Positions 38,538-48,758 of a stretch of DNA of 64,000 bases are shown in pieces (the first letter of the stretch is position 1; each line of letters starts with the position of its first letter). The stretch is from NCBI GenBank assembly GCA_963715825.1, contig CAVQSI010000004.1, positions 1 to 64,000 on the forward strand, read 5' to 3'. The position numbers and the translations under genes are program-made. Below the pieces are notes generated by a model. It saw nothing but the letters and a program-made list of their open reading frames with translations. It had not been told where the DNA came from and ran no database searches. The stretch comes from Sva-07 sp963715825 (GTDB lineage: Bacteria > Actinomycetota > Acidimicrobiia > Acidimicrobiales > Ilumatobacteraceae).

Positions 38538-39641
38538 TCACGGCACGCGGACCGGCATGAGCAGGTACAGGTAGTCGTCGCGTCCGACGCCGCGGAGAAC
38601 GGCCGGCTTCATGGGATCCATGGTGGCGAGCGTGACGTCGTCGGCGTCGATGGCGTCGATGCCGGCGGCGAGGTAGTCCGGGTTGAAGGCGACGGTCATC
38701 TCGGTGCCGTCGTAGCTGGCGTCGATCTCCTCGACGGCGTTGCCGACGTCCTGGGTGATCGCGGTGAGTTGCACCGTGTCGCCACCCAGGGTGAGGCGGA
38801 CCGGGGTGGAGTCCTGCGCCAGGATCTTGACGCGACGGATCGCTTCGAGCATGGCGGCCTTGCCGACGGTGAGCAGGTTCGGGTAGCTGGACGGCAACAG
38901 GTTGCGGTAGTTGGGGAACTCACCTTCGATGAGGCGGGTGCTCAGCCGGGTGCCGCCGGCTTCGAAGGTGGCTTCGCGGTCGCCGAGGCGGACCTGGAGT
39001 TCTTCGACGTCGCCGAGCAGGCGTTGCAGTTCGTTGAGGGCTCGGCCCGGGATGAGGACCTTCTGGCCGGAGGCGAGGACGCCGGTATCGGGCAGGTCAC
39101 GGACGGCGAGTCGGTACGAGTCGGTGGCGACCATGCGCAGACCGTCGTCGTCGGAGGCCAGCAGGACGCCGGTGAGCACGGCGCGGGCGTCGTCGGTGGA
39201 GGCGGCTCGCACGACCTGGCGCAATGCGTCGCCCATCGCGTCGGCGGGCAGGGTGACCGCGTCGGCCGACGGTTCGGATTGGGCGGGATAGTCGTCGAGT
39301 GACAGCGGACGCACGGAGAACTGTGACCGGCCGGCGCTGATCGACAGCTCGTCGTCGCCGAGCTCGACGTGGACGGCGCCGGCGGGAAGTGCCTTGACGA
39401 TGTCACCGACGAGGCGGGCGGGAACGACTGCAGCACCGTCACGTTCGCCACCGACGTCGACGCTGAGCCGGATGGTCAATTCGAGGTCGGTGCCGGTGAT
39501 GGTGAGTGTGTCACCGGCGACTTCCATGCGCACGCCGGCAAGGACCGGCAGCGTGCCCGTACGGTTCGTGGCCGCCCGTCCAGCAGAGCCGACGGCGTCG
39601 GCGAGCACATCACGTTCGCAACGAAACTTCACAGTGGGCAC
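38538..39641 (-). CDS. dnaN: DNA polymerase III sliding clamp (beta subunit)
   Basis: 367 residues, ATG 39641. The three clamp domains can be followed: MPTVKFRCERDVLADAVGSA, GRALNELQRLL and DPMKPAVLRG with the C-terminal end YLLMPVRVP. The clamp encircles DNA and tethers polymerase. It follows dnaA after a 244-base spacer with DnaA boxes. Confidence 0.98.
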   Translation of the reverse strand: MPTVKFRCERDVLADAVGSAGRAATNRTGTLPVLAGVRMEVAGDTLTITGTDLELTIRLSVDVGGERDGAAVVPARLVGDIVKALPAGAVHVELGDDELSISAGRSQFSVRPLSLDDYPAQSEPSADAVTLPADAMGDALRQVVRAASTDDARAVLTGVLLASDDDGLRMVATDSYRLAVRDLPDTGVLASGQKVLIPGRALNELQRLLGDVEELQVRLGDREATFEAGGTRLSTRLIEGEFPNYRNLLPSSYPNLLTVGKAAMLEAIRRVKILAQDSTPVRLTLGGDTVQLTAITQDVGNAVEEIDASYDGTEMTVAFNPDYLAAGIDAIDADDVTLATMDPMKPAVLRGVGRDDYLYLLMPVRVP

Positions 39642-39885
39642 TTCTCCTCATGCAGGGATGTCTCAATGTTCAATGTCAGTAGTAGGTGCTGTGGATTGGG
39701 GACAACCACGCGTTGTTGCAGCGTAGGGCGGCTGCAGGCGTCCACACGGGATGGGCGGTTGTTCCCCAGGTCGCGAATTCCAACGATGTGCTCCGGTGGA
39801 CAAACTGGTGTTGTCCACCGTGTTGGCCTCGTTGTCCGATCGCTGTCCCCAGTGTTGTTCGCGACTCGCTCGATGTGGTGTGCGG
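39642..39885. other. oriC: dnaA-dnaN spacer with DnaA boxes, candidate oriC part
   Basis: Contains the 9-mers GGTGGACAA (39795-39803) and TTGTCCACC (39811-39819), an exact inverted pair separated by 7 bases, plus looser matches TGGGGACAA (39697-39705), TTGTTCCCC (39759-39767) and TTGTCCGAT (39832-39840). In actinobacteria oriC is usually between dnaA and dnaN. I see no clear AT-rich unwinding element. Confidence 0.65.
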
Positions 39886-41292
39886 TCATGCTTTCAACTG
39901 CTGCAGCAGGTCGGTGACCTGGTCGTAGATCTGTTTGCGTTCGCTCATCAGGCGTTGGATCTTCTCGTTGGCGTGGATGACCGTGGTGTGGTCGCGACCG
40001 CCGAACAGTCGGGCGATCGCCGGGTAGCTGAGGTCGGTGAGCTCACGGAAGACGTACATCGCGATCTGGCGGGCGGTGACGAGTGGACGTTGACGGCTGC
40101 GGCCCTTGAGGTCCTCGACGGGAAACTTCAAGATCGCTGCGATGTCGGCGAGCAACTCTTCGTCGGTGCGAGCCTTGGGTTTGCTGTCGTTCAGCAGGTC
40201 GGCGAGCTGCGTCTGCGCGAGGTCGGTGGTGATCGGCACCTGATTGAGGCTGGCGTATGCAGTGACCCGGATGAGGGCACCTTCGAGCTCGCGGATGTTG
40301 GTGGCGATGTTGGTGGCGATGAACTCGAGGGTTTCGTCGGGCACCAGGACGCGGTCTCGTTCGGACTTGTTGCGCAGAATGGCGAGGCGTGTTTCGAGGT
40401 CGGGTGGCTGGATGTCGGTGATCAGGCCCCACTTGAAGCGGCCGCGCAGGCGTTCTTCGAGCGTGGGGATGGCGTCGGGCATGCGGTCGGACGAGATGAC
40501 GACCTGCTTGTTGGCGCCGTGCAACGAGTTGAACGTGTGGAAGAACTCCTCCTGGAGGCCTTCCTTGCCGGCGATGAACTGGATGTCGTCGATCAGCAGC
40601 ACGTCGATGTCGCGGTACCGGCGGCGCAGCGAGTTGGTGGTGTTCTGGCGGATCGCGTCGACGTATTCGTTCATGAACGTCTCGGTCGAGACGTAGCGGA
40701 CTTCGTGGTGCTGGTAGTTCGAATGGACGTAGTGGCCGATCGCGTGCAGGAGGTGGGTCTTGCCGAGGCCGGCCGAGCCGTAGATGAACAGCGGGTTGTA
40801 GCTGCGGGCGGGCGTTTCGGCGACGCGCAGCGCCGCGGCGAGCGCGAACTGGTTCGAGGCGCCCTTGACGAAGGTCTCGAAGGTGTACCGGGGGTTGAGC
40901 CCGGCCTCGTCGAGCAGCAACGACCGTGAGGTGTCGGAACTCTGCGCCGACCGATTGCCGCGGTGCTCGTCGACCGGTGTCGTTGCGGCCGTGCTGTTGG
41001 AGCTGCTGGTGCTGTCGTCGTCGACCGTCGTCTGCGCCTCGCCGCTGGTCTCGACATCGATCTCGACGGAGCGATGTCCCTCGTCGACATCTTGGAGTGC
41101 CTCGGTGACGAGTGGCAGGTAACGGCTCATGATGCGGTCGCGGACGTAGGCGCTCGGGGCGAGCAGTCGGAGGGTGTCGGCGTCGGAGGGCAGTGGCGAG
41201 ACGTCCTGAAAGGTGGAGAACCAGACCGACTCAGCCAGTTGTGAGCGCAGCGAGAGGGTCACCTGTGTCCACACGTCTGCGCTGTCTGTCAC
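39886..41292 (-). CDS. dnaA: Chromosomal replication initiator protein DnaA
   Basis: 468 residues, ATG 41292. Domain I (about 1-85), a Ser/Thr-rich acidic linker (about 90-135), AAA+ domain with Walker A GSAGLGKTHLL and Walker B VLLIDDIQFI, and domain IV signature FGGRDHTTVIHANEKI for DnaA-box binding. It opens the origin. It is the first gene of the leftward replication operon, with DnaA boxes upstream (41320-41486) that allow autoregulation. Confidence 0.98.
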   Translation of the reverse strand: MTDSADVWTQVTLSLRSQLAESVWFSTFQDVSPLPSDADTLRLLAPSAYVRDRIMSRYLPLVTEALQDVDEGHRSVEIDVETSGEAQTTVDDDSTSSSNSTAATTPVDEHRGNRSAQSSDTSRSLLLDEAGLNPRYTFETFVKGASNQFALAAALRVAETPARSYNPLFIYGSAGLGKTHLLHAIGHYVHSNYQHHEVRYVSTETFMNEYVDAIRQNTTNSLRRRYRDIDVLLIDDIQFIAGKEGLQEEFFHTFNSLHGANKQVVISSDRMPDAIPTLEERLRGRFKWGLITDIQPPDLETRLAILRNKSERDRVLVPDETLEFIATNIATNIRELEGALIRVTAYASLNQVPITTDLAQTQLADLLNDSKPKARTDEELLADIAAILKFPVEDLKGRSRQRPLVTARQIAMYVFRELTDLSYPAIARLFGGRDHTTVIHANEKIQRLMSERKQIYDQVTDLLQQLKA

Positions 41293-41642
41293 CTGAGGTC
41301 TCCCGATCGTCGTCGACAGTGGTCCACACCGTTGTCCACAGAATGTGGACAGAGTTGGCTCCTCCTGCGGGAGTGCGAACCTAGCACGTGCGATCTGTGT
41401 CGAAAACCTGACGCTCCGGTGGTCACGACACCGGCGAAAATGCCTTGTACGCTGGGATGATCCACCCTGGACGACGCTGTGGACAACTTACATCGCTGTG
41501 GTTTGGGCGCGACGGTTGGCGCGGGTGCACAGGTGCCTCTAGCCTTGCTAGGTCAGTCCGTGAGGCGCGCATCCCGATCGTGGTACCGATTGCGGTGGTC
41601 GTCGACGGAACATGATTTGTCTCGAACCGTCCGGAGTCAGCC
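41293..41642. promoter_or_regulatory. dnaA-rpmH intergenic region with DnaA boxes
   Basis: Divergent promoter region of 350 bases. DnaA-box matches: TTGTCCACA at 41332-41340, TGTGGACAG at 41344-41352 (inverted pair, 3-base gap), TGTGGACAA at 41478-41486, and a near match TGGTCCACA at 41320-41328. These can serve dnaA autoregulation or a second part of the origin. No protein-coding gene is seen. Confidence 0.7.
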
Positions 41643-41777
41643 GTGAAGCGCACCTACCAACCCAACAATCGTCGCCGAGCCCGCAAGCACGGATTCCGTG
41701 CGCGCATGAGCACCCGCGCGGGCCGTGCGGTGTTGAAGTCCCGCCGGGCCAAGGGCCGGGCCCGACTCTCGGCTTGA
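41643..41777 (+). CDS. rpmH: 50S ribosomal protein L34
   Basis: 44 residues from GTG 41643: KRTYQPNNRRRARKHGFRAR, the full L34 signature, then a basic tail. Too short for most ORF calls but unmistakable. The stop overlaps the TTG start of rnpA (TTGA), and it lies at the head of the rightward operon. Confidence 0.97.
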   Translation: MKRTYQPNNRRRARKHGFRARMSTRAGRAVLKSRRAKGRARLSA

Positions 41778-42109
41778 TCGACCGGGTCCGCGAACGCGAC
41801 GCCTTCGTCCGCCTCCGGCGCGATGGGGTTCGGGTCCGGACCGATTCGTTGTGGTGTTCGTTCGTCCTCGATCCCGACCTGGCTCCCCCGCAGGTGGCGT
41901 TCGCCATCGGTCGCGCCGTGGGACCCGCCGTGTCCCGCAATCGGCTACGTCGCCGCCTCCGTGCGGTGCTGGCGAACTCCGACGTCCCACCCGGGCTGTA
42001 CCTCGTCGGCGCCCGAGTTCCCGCCTGCGAACACACGTTCGCCGATATCGAACGTTCGATGATGTCGCTGCTCGACAAGGTGCAACGACATCAGCGCCAG
42101 CTGCCATGA
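41774..42109 (+). CDS. rnpA: Ribonuclease P protein component
   Basis: 111 residues if started at TTG 41774, which overlaps the rpmH stop. The RNase P protein motif is AVSRNRLRRRLRAVLAN preceded by FAIGRAVGP, giving the basic RNA-binding helix for 5' tRNA maturation. The N-terminus is slightly short but typical of actinobacteria. Its stop overlaps the yidD start (ATGA). Confidence 0.93.
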   Translation: MIDRVRERDAFVRLRRDGVRVRTDSLWCSFVLDPDLAPPQVAFAIGRAVGPAVSRNRLRRRLRAVLANSDVPPGLYLVGARVPACEHTFADIERSMMSLLDKVQRHQRQLP

Positions 42110-42396
42110 CGTGGTCCCAGCGACGTGCCGTGTCGTGGATCGAGGCGTATCAGCGAGCGTTCGCCGGCCGACCGTCGCCCTGCCGTTTCTACCCGACCTG
42201 CTCGAACTACGCCCACGAGGCCTTCGAGGTCCACGGGACGGCCCGTGGCGGGTGGCTCACGTTCACCCGGCTGCTTCGATGCCGTCCGTTCGGGCCGAGT
42301 GGGTTCGACCCGGTCCCAGATCCCACGCCCAGCGCTCATGACGTCACACGGAGTGGCGAAAACGTGAGCGCACCGTCTCCCGGAGAGGTCGACTGA
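42106..42396 (+). CDS. yidD: Membrane protein insertion efficiency factor YidD
   Basis: 96 residues, ATG 42106 overlapping the rnpA stop. The signature CRFYPTCSNYAHEAFEVHG and LLRCRPFGPSGFDPVP identify YidD, an amphipathic membrane-associated protein that assists YidC. Four bases separate it from yidC. Confidence 0.93.
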   Translation: MTWSQRRAVSWIEAYQRAFAGRPSPCRFYPTCSNYAHEAFEVHGTARGGWLTFTRLLRCRPFGPSGFDPVPDPTPSAHDVTRSGENVSAPSPGEVD

Positions 42397-42400
42397 GTCG

Positions 42401-43570
42401 ATGTTCGAGATTCCTGCCGCCCTGCTGTCGTGGTTCTACGGCTTCACGAACAACTACACCATCGCCATCGCGATGATCGCAGCCGTCGTGATGGCGATCA
42501 CGACGCCGCTGACGCTCAAGAGCACCAAGGGCATGCTCGAGATGCAGAAGTTGGCGCCCGAGATGCGCAAGTTGCAGAACGAGTACCGCAACGACCGCAC
42601 CAAGCTCAACGAAGAGATGATGAAGCTCTACCAGGAGCACAAGGTCAACCCGATGGCCTCGTGTCTGCCGCTGCTCGCGCAGGCGCCGGTGTTCTACATC
42701 ATGTTCCGAGTCCTGCGAGGCATGGCCTACCGGCCCGTCGGAGCCGCACGACCGGTCTCCGATGCGGTGTGGACCGCCTTCCAACGTCCCGACGAGGTGC
42801 TCCAACCCGGCTTCATTCCGCGCTATCTGGCGATCGACTCCGCACTCTACGAATCACTGTTCGGCCAACAGTCGATCATGTCACTGGGCCTCGACCTCTC
42901 GAAGTCCGCCGCTGAAGCGGTTGCGGAGGGCTTCGGGACCGGCATCTGGTACGTGTTGCTGGTCGTCTTGTTGGGCGCCTTGTACTTCGTGCAGCAGCGC
43001 ATGGTGGCCGCTCGGGCATCGATCAGCCCGACGATGTCGGCCACTCAGCAGAAGCTGATGCAGTACCTGCCGGTGTTCTTCGCGGTCTTCCAGATCTTCT
43101 TCCTCGCCGCACTGGTCGTCTACTACATCTTCCAGACGATCTTCCGCATCCTGCAGCAGGCCTACATCACCCGTGCGTTCTATGGCCACGACGAGTCACT
43201 CGGGCGCCAGGCCCAGCGCGCCGGCGATGCCGCCCGCGAAGAGGCCAAGAAGAATCCTGATGGCGGTGGTGGCTTCTTCGCGCAGGCGAAGCGCGATCTC
43301 GCCGGACCCTCCCCCGACGCCAAGAACAGCGGTACGAAGAAGCCGCCGGCCAAGGACGCCAAGGCTGCCAAGGACGTCAAGGCGTCGAAGCCGGCACCGA
43401 CGACGAGCAAGCGGGTGACGCCGCCGAAGAACCGTCCGACACCGTCGTCGGGAGCCAAGGGTCGCCCGACACCGACTCGCCAAGAGGCGCAGGCCAACAA
43501 GGCCAAGTCGAAGAAGTCCTCGAAGCCGTCGAAGTCCTCGCGGCCGAACACCTCGAAAAAATCCTCGTGA
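42401..43570 (+). CDS. yidC: Membrane protein insertase YidC/Oxa1
   Basis: 389 residues, ATG 42401. Oxa1-type core of five membrane helices (ALLSWFYGFTNNYTIAIAMI, then QAPVFYIMFRVLRGM, GIWYVLLVVLLGALYFVQ and TPVFFAVFQIFFLAALVVYY-like, here LPVFFAVFQIFFLAALVVYY), with the cytoplasmic coiled coil between helix 1 and 2 (KGMLEMQKLAPEMRKLQNEY). No large periplasmic domain, as in Gram-positives. A Lys/Ser/Pro-rich C-terminal tail of about 110 residues probably contacts ribosomes. Confidence 0.94.
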   Translation: MFEIPAALLSWFYGFTNNYTIAIAMIAAVVMAITTPLTLKSTKGMLEMQKLAPEMRKLQNEYRNDRTKLNEEMMKLYQEHKVNPMASCLPLLAQAPVFYIMFRVLRGMAYRPVGAARPVSDAVWTAFQRPDEVLQPGFIPRYLAIDSALYESLFGQQSIMSLGLDLSKSAAEAVAEGFGTGIWYVLLVVLLGALYFVQQRMVAARASISPTMSATQQKLMQYLPVFFAVFQIFFLAALVVYYIFQTIFRILQQAYITRAFYGHDESLGRQAQRAGDAAREEAKKNPDGGGGFFAQAKRDLAGPSPDAKNSGTKKPPAKDAKAAKDVKASKPAPTTSKRVTPPKNRPTPSSGAKGRPTPTRQEAQANKAKSKKSSKPSKSSRPNTSKKSS

Positions 43571-43622
43571 CGCCGCGGCACGCGAGTGCCACGTCACACT
43601 GCAGCAGAAAGAGACCAGGAAC

Positions 43623-44532
43623 ATGGAGTGGGTCGAAACCACCGCAAAGACCATCGAGGCCGCGCGTGACGCCGCCTTGGACCAACTCGGTGTCGGCGCC
43701 GACGAGGCCGAGTTCGACGTGATCGAAGAGCCGCGACCCGGCCTGTTCGGCCGGATGCGCGGCGAAGCACGACTGCGGGCGCGGGTACGTCCGACGCAGG
43801 TACGTCCGAAGCAGGAACGCCGTCGAAAGGGACGATCGGACGGGGCCGGCAAATCGAAGACCGACACCACGTCCGTGACGAACGGCGGCGACACCGGCGC
43901 GGGTGAGTCCGACACCGCCCCGGCAGCGACCAAGCCGGCCGCAACGAAGCCGGCCCGCAAGAAGCCGGCATCAGCATCAGGACGATCGTCGTCCGCCAAC
44001 GGATCCACCACCCAGCGCAGCAAGCAGAACGAGGAGCAGAAGATGAGCAACGAGGACCGCCCCGAATCGACCGTCACACCCGACGAGGTCGGAGCCGCCG
44101 CCGTGGCATTCATGGATGGTCTCACCGAGGCGTTCGGCGTCGACGGGTCGTCCACGCTGCAGGTCGACGACTTGGAGCTTCGCGTGGACGTCACCGGGTC
44201 TGAGCTGGGCCTGCTCGTGGGTCCCGGCGGCCGGACACTCAATGCCATCCAGGATCTGGCTCGTGTCTCGGCACAACGCCGGCTGGGCGACCACGAGACG
44301 CGGTTGCGTATCGACGTCGCCGGATACCGCGAGCGCCGTGAGACCGCACTCGCCGTCCTTTGCCCGTGACGTGGCGGAGCAGGTCCGGACGTCGGGCACC
44401 GCACGGTCGCTCGAAGCAATGAGCTCGTCGGACCGCAAGGTCGTGCACGACGTGCTCAACGACGAGTCCGGCGTGGCGAGCCGGTCCGTCGGTGAGGATC
44501 CGGACCGCCGGATCATCGTCGAGCCTGCCTGA
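43623..44532 (+). pseudogene. jag: RNA-binding protein Jag/KhpB (single-base frameshift)
   Basis: Starts at ATG 43623 (MEWVETTAKTIEAARDAALD, the Jag N-domain), then a Lys/Ala/Thr-rich linker, a KH domain (LLVGPGGRTLNAIQDLAR) and the beginning of R3H (RRETALAV). The R3H end (FARDVAEQVRTSGTARSLEA, SSDRKVVHDVL) is read one base on; the break is at about 44357-44359 (CC before TTTGCC). 910 nt equals 303 codons plus one base. It is third after yidD and yidC in a conserved operon. Because the rest is intact, an inserted base in the sequence is as likely as gene loss. Confidence 0.8.
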
Positions 44533-44552
44533 CCATTCAGGATCGGCGAGTG

Positions 44553-45158
44553 ATGAGCGGCGAGCCCGCAGCTGCACTCGTCGACGTCCTCCTGGACGCG
44601 CAACGACTCGGATTCCTCGGAGCCCGACCCATTCCTGAGGTCATCGCGCACGCCCATGGGTTCGTGCGGGCGCTCGAAGCCTGCATGGTCCGTCAACCGA
44701 TCGAGTCGGTCCTCGACCTCGGCAGCGGAGGAGGCGTGCCGGGATTGATCATCGCCCACGATCTCCCCGCCGTCCGGGTCACGCTGCTCGATCGCCGGGC
44801 GAAACGGACCGACGCCCTCGAGCGATGGGTCCGACGGCTCGGATGGCAGGATCGAGTCGGCGTGATCTGCGCCGATGTGACCGCCATCCATCTCGACCAC
44901 CCGTTCGACGCCGTGGTCGCCCGAGGATTCGGGCCCCCGGCATTCACCCTCACCCAAGCAGCCCGTCTCGTGGCCCCAGCGGGCCCCATCATCATCAGCG
45001 AGCCACCGGGCGTCGACCGCTGGGACGATCAACTGCTCGAAACGCTGGGCCGACGCCGTTACGCCGATGGTCCGGCGTCTCCCTCCCCGGTGCACGTGAG
45101 CCCGCATGACGGTCAGGACCAGATCGATGGCCTGGTGGCGGTGTTCCTGCCGCGCTGA
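44553..45158 (+). CDS. rsmG: 16S rRNA (guanine527-N7)-methyltransferase RsmG
   Basis: 201 residues from ATG 44553 (GTG 44550 is an alternative). The SAM-binding motif is VLDLGSGGGVPGLIIAHDLP, followed by VTLLDRRAKRTDALERWV and the AVVARGFGPPAFTL strand, typical of RsmG/GidB. It methylates G527 of 16S rRNA. It sits between jag and parA in the conserved order. Confidence 0.93.
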   Translation: MSGEPAAALVDVLLDAQRLGFLGARPIPEVIAHAHGFVRALEACMVRQPIESVLDLGSGGGVPGLIIAHDLPAVRVTLLDRRAKRTDALERWVRRLGWQDRVGVICADVTAIHLDHPFDAVVARGFGPPAFTLTQAARLVAPAGPIIISEPPGVDRWDDQLLETLGRRRYADGPASPSPVHVSPHDGQDQIDGLVAVFLPR

Positions 45159-45165
45159 CGGCCGA

Positions 45166-45181
45166 TGTTTCACGTGAAACG
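45166..45181. other. parS: parS centromere-like site 1
   Basis: TGTTTCACGTGAAACG, fifteen of sixteen bases of the ParB-binding consensus. Placed right after rsmG, 178 bases before the parA start. Confidence 0.95.
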
Positions 45182-45225
45182 TCGAGCGACACCCGGTTGG
45201 TTGCTCACCACCGTCCACGGACGCA

Positions 45226-45241
45226 TGTTTCACGTGAAACA
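45226..45241. other. parS: parS centromere-like site 2
   Basis: TGTTTCACGTGAAACA, a perfect 16-bp palindrome and exact consensus. Located 117 bases before the parA start; with site 1 it forms a parS pair 60 bases apart. Confidence 0.97.
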
Positions 45242-45358
45242 CTCGATTTACGGTCGACAATGCTTGTCTTCGGACCGCGAATCCGGCAGAGTGTGCACGT
45301 CCCTCGCCCCGGTCGGCAGTTTCATGCCGGACTGTCGTGCCGTAGAACGGAGAACCTG

Positions 45359-46166
<808 letters not shown>

Positions 46167-46180
<14 letters not shown>

Positions 46181-47093
46181 CGGACTCGGCAAGGGTCTGA
46201 GTTCGATCATCCCCGGCGCCGAACTCCCCGAGGCCGACGTCACGCAGGGTGCAGTGTTGTCCGATGTACCCGTCTCGTCGGTCTCACCGAATCCGAATCA
46301 ACCGCGTGTCCATTTCGACGAGGAGAGTCTCACCGAACTCACCGCATCGATCGCCGAGATGGGGGTGCTGCAGCCCATTCTGGTTCGGCCGCTGGCCGCG
46401 GATGGCGCGTTCGAGCTGATCGCCGGCGAACGGCGGTGGCGTGCGGCGCAGCGCGCCGGTCTGACGACGATTCCGGCGGTGATTCGTCTGACCGATGACG
46501 CCGGCTCGGTCGAGCAGGCCCTGGTCGAGAACCTGCATCGTCAGGACCTGACCGCACTCGAGGAAGCCGCCGCATTCCAGCAACTGCTCGACGAGTTCGC
46601 CCTGACACATGATCAGGTGGCCACCCGTGTCGGCAAGAGTCGGTCGGCGATCACGAACAGTCTCCGACTGCTCGGTCTGCCACCCGCCGTGCAACATCTC
46701 CTTGCCGACGGGCAACTCAGCGCCGGCCACGCTCGTGCGCTGCTCGGGACACCTGATCGGAGCCGCCAGGAGCAGCTCGCACGTGAAGCGGCCACCGGCG
46801 GTTGGTCGGTGCGGATGGTCGAAGACGCGGTCCGAGCCGAGACCGCATCACCGGAGAGCACGGAGGCGGACACCTCCGCCGACCCCGAACCGTCGACGGC
46901 GACCGTCGACGGTGCCGGGCTCACGCCCTCGACGCGCCTGCGCCCCCCGGGACTGCTGGAGCTCGAGCATCTTCTCGCGGAGCACCTCGACACGCGCGTG
47001 AGTGTGCAGATGACTGCCAAGAAGGGTCGAGTGTCGATCGAGTTCGCCGACCTCGAGGATCTCGAGCGGATCTATCGCGCGATGACCGGCTGA
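46167..47093 (+). CDS. parB: Chromosome-partitioning protein ParB
   Basis: 308 residues from ATG 46167 with GGGAGG upstream. The N-terminal SGLGKGLSSIIPG binds ParA, the CTPase motif includes ELIAGERRWRAAQRAG (GERRxR), the HTH is QVATRVGKSRSAITNSLRLL, and the C-terminal dimer domain follows a Ser/Thr/Glu-rich linker. It spreads from parS. Overlaps parA. Confidence 0.95.
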
Positions 47094-47302
47094 TCAACCG
47101 TCGATCGCAGCTCGATCGTTGCAGCGCACGGTCGTACCGGGAGCTCGACGTCTGAACGTACGCGTGAACCTCAGCGTTGAGGGTGGGTCCGACATGAACA
47201 CGATCCGTCGCCGAGGTGAACCGTTCATGTGCTGTTCACTCACGCTACGTGGTGGTCAGCTCAACGTCATGTCGAGACAAACCCACAGGGTGTGCACGAA
47301 CC

Positions 47303-47311
47303 TGTGGACAA
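47303..47311. promoter_or_regulatory. Isolated DnaA box
   Basis: TGTGGACAA, an exact DnaA-box complement, in the 219-base gap between the convergent parB and amidase genes. It may be a titration or origin-distal site; no other feature is evident in this gap. Confidence 0.45.
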
Positions 47312-47312
47312 C

Positions 47313-48291
47313 CTACGAATCTGGGGAGGAACCGCTGGTTGCCCACGCCGTCAAGGCGTTGACGACGGCCTCGGTGACGGCGTCGGTGGCGTCGACGGCG
47401 GCACGCACCGGGCCGAGCGAGCACAGCACCGCCGGCATCCGCGTTTCGCGCAGCACCGGCAGGCGCATCCCGCGCACCTCGGGCCGGGGGAGTTGTCCGG
47501 TGCACCAACCGGCGGCGATCCGGGTGGCCAGAGCCCGACCACCGATGGACTCGAACGTCGGTACGGCAAAGTAGGAGATCAACGAACGTTCGTCCGCACG
47601 TGGCCTCGAAACCGACGTAGGCGTGGGCGCCGAACCGGTTTGCCGCGGCTGCCTGAGCGCCTGCCTCGTACTCGTCGGTCGACATGACCGTTGCACCGCT
47701 GGTGCGTACCGCCCGAGTGACCGAGCGGGTGATCGAGCTCAGCCCGCCGAACTGCCCGACGACGATGCGCAACGACATCAACGACGCGTGTTCGGTGAGG
47801 GATTCGCGAACTGATGCCACACCGGGGCCCGAACCGGTCTGGCGACGCAGCGATTCGAGGGTGCGGATGGTGTCGGGACCGCAGATGCCGTCGGGGGTCA
47901 GACCTCCGTTGCGCTGAAAATCCTCCAGGGCACGCACCGTTGCCGGACCGAAGATGCCGTCGGGGCGCCCGCAGTCGAAGCCGAGCTGGTTGAGGGCCCC
48001 CTGGAGTTCTGCGATGTCGTCGCCGCGCAGCTGTGGGGCAGCGAGGACCAACAGTCGGTCGCCGAGTCGCCACCCGGCCTCGACGAGCGCCATCCAGGTG
48101 TGCACGTCACACGAGCCACTGAGATGCAGGCCACGCTGGCGTTGGAACTCGGTGACCGCGATGTGGGTGGACGCGCCGAACTCGCCGAGGGGGTCGCCGC
48201 TCGGCGTGAGTCCGGCCGCGCCGAGGCGACGCTGCAGGTCACGGACCGGCTCGCCCCGCTGGCCCTGGCGCAGCGGGAAGAGGTCCGTCAG
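47313..48291 (-). pseudogene. cwlM: CwlM-like pseudo-amidase with two PG-binding domains (frameshifted)
   Basis: About 325 residues when repaired. I start at CTG 48291 because it overlaps the trxA stop as CTGA and no ATG, GTG or TTG lies upstream in frame. Two peptidoglycan-binding-type modules (GEPVRDLQRRLGAAG; IAELQGALNQLGFDCGRPDG) precede an Amidase_3 fold. The canonical zinc ligands are not seen: the first motif reads VVGQFGG, the second VGFEA and the last VLCSLG. No signal peptide. This matches actinobacterial CwlM, which is cytoplasmic and regulates MurA rather than cutting wall. One base is extra at about 47595-47605 (979 nt); the second frame gives ERSLISYFAVPTFES. Confidence 0.75.
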
Positions 48292-48626
48292 TGCGTCGTC
48301 GCCAGGAATTCGTCGAGCTCCTGGAGCAGGGCGCCCTTGCTCTTGGCACCGACGAGTCGCTTGGACACCTCGCCGCCGGAGAACACCAGCAGGGTCGGGA
48401 TGCTCATGACGTTGTACCGCATCGCCAGATCGGGATGATCGTCGACGTTGAGCTTGGCCACCGTGACATCACCGGCGTGCTCGTCGGCGATCTCGGCGAG
48501 GATGGGTGCGATCTGCTTGCACGGACCACACCATTCGGCCCAGAAGTCGACGATGACGGGCTTGTCGGAGCCGATCACGCTCTCGTCGAAGGTGTTGGAG
48601 GACAAGTTGACGATGCCGTCTGCCAT
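48288..48626 (-). CDS. trxA: Thioredoxin
   Basis: 112 residues, ATG 48626. Active site WCGPC in VDFWAEWCGPCKQIAP and cis-Pro in SIPTLLVF. Reduces protein disulfides using TrxB. It sits 132 bases downstream of trxB and overlaps the start of the amidase-like gene. Confidence 0.97.
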   Translation of the reverse strand: MADGIVNLSSNTFDESVIGSDKPVIVDFWAEWCGPCKQIAPILAEIADEHAGDVTVAKLNVDDHPDLAMRYNVMSIPTLLVFSGGEVSKRLVGAKSKGALLQELDEFLATTH

Positions 48627-48758
48627 GGCGCATTCCTTTCAGACTTCCCCGGTCGGGGGTACACGAGCAGCGTAGGGGGCTCGTGGCGGGTTCGGGTCAA
48701 CCTCGCCGGCCGCGCAAACATTCCCGACCGGCTACCGGGCGGGCGCACTGCGGACTGG

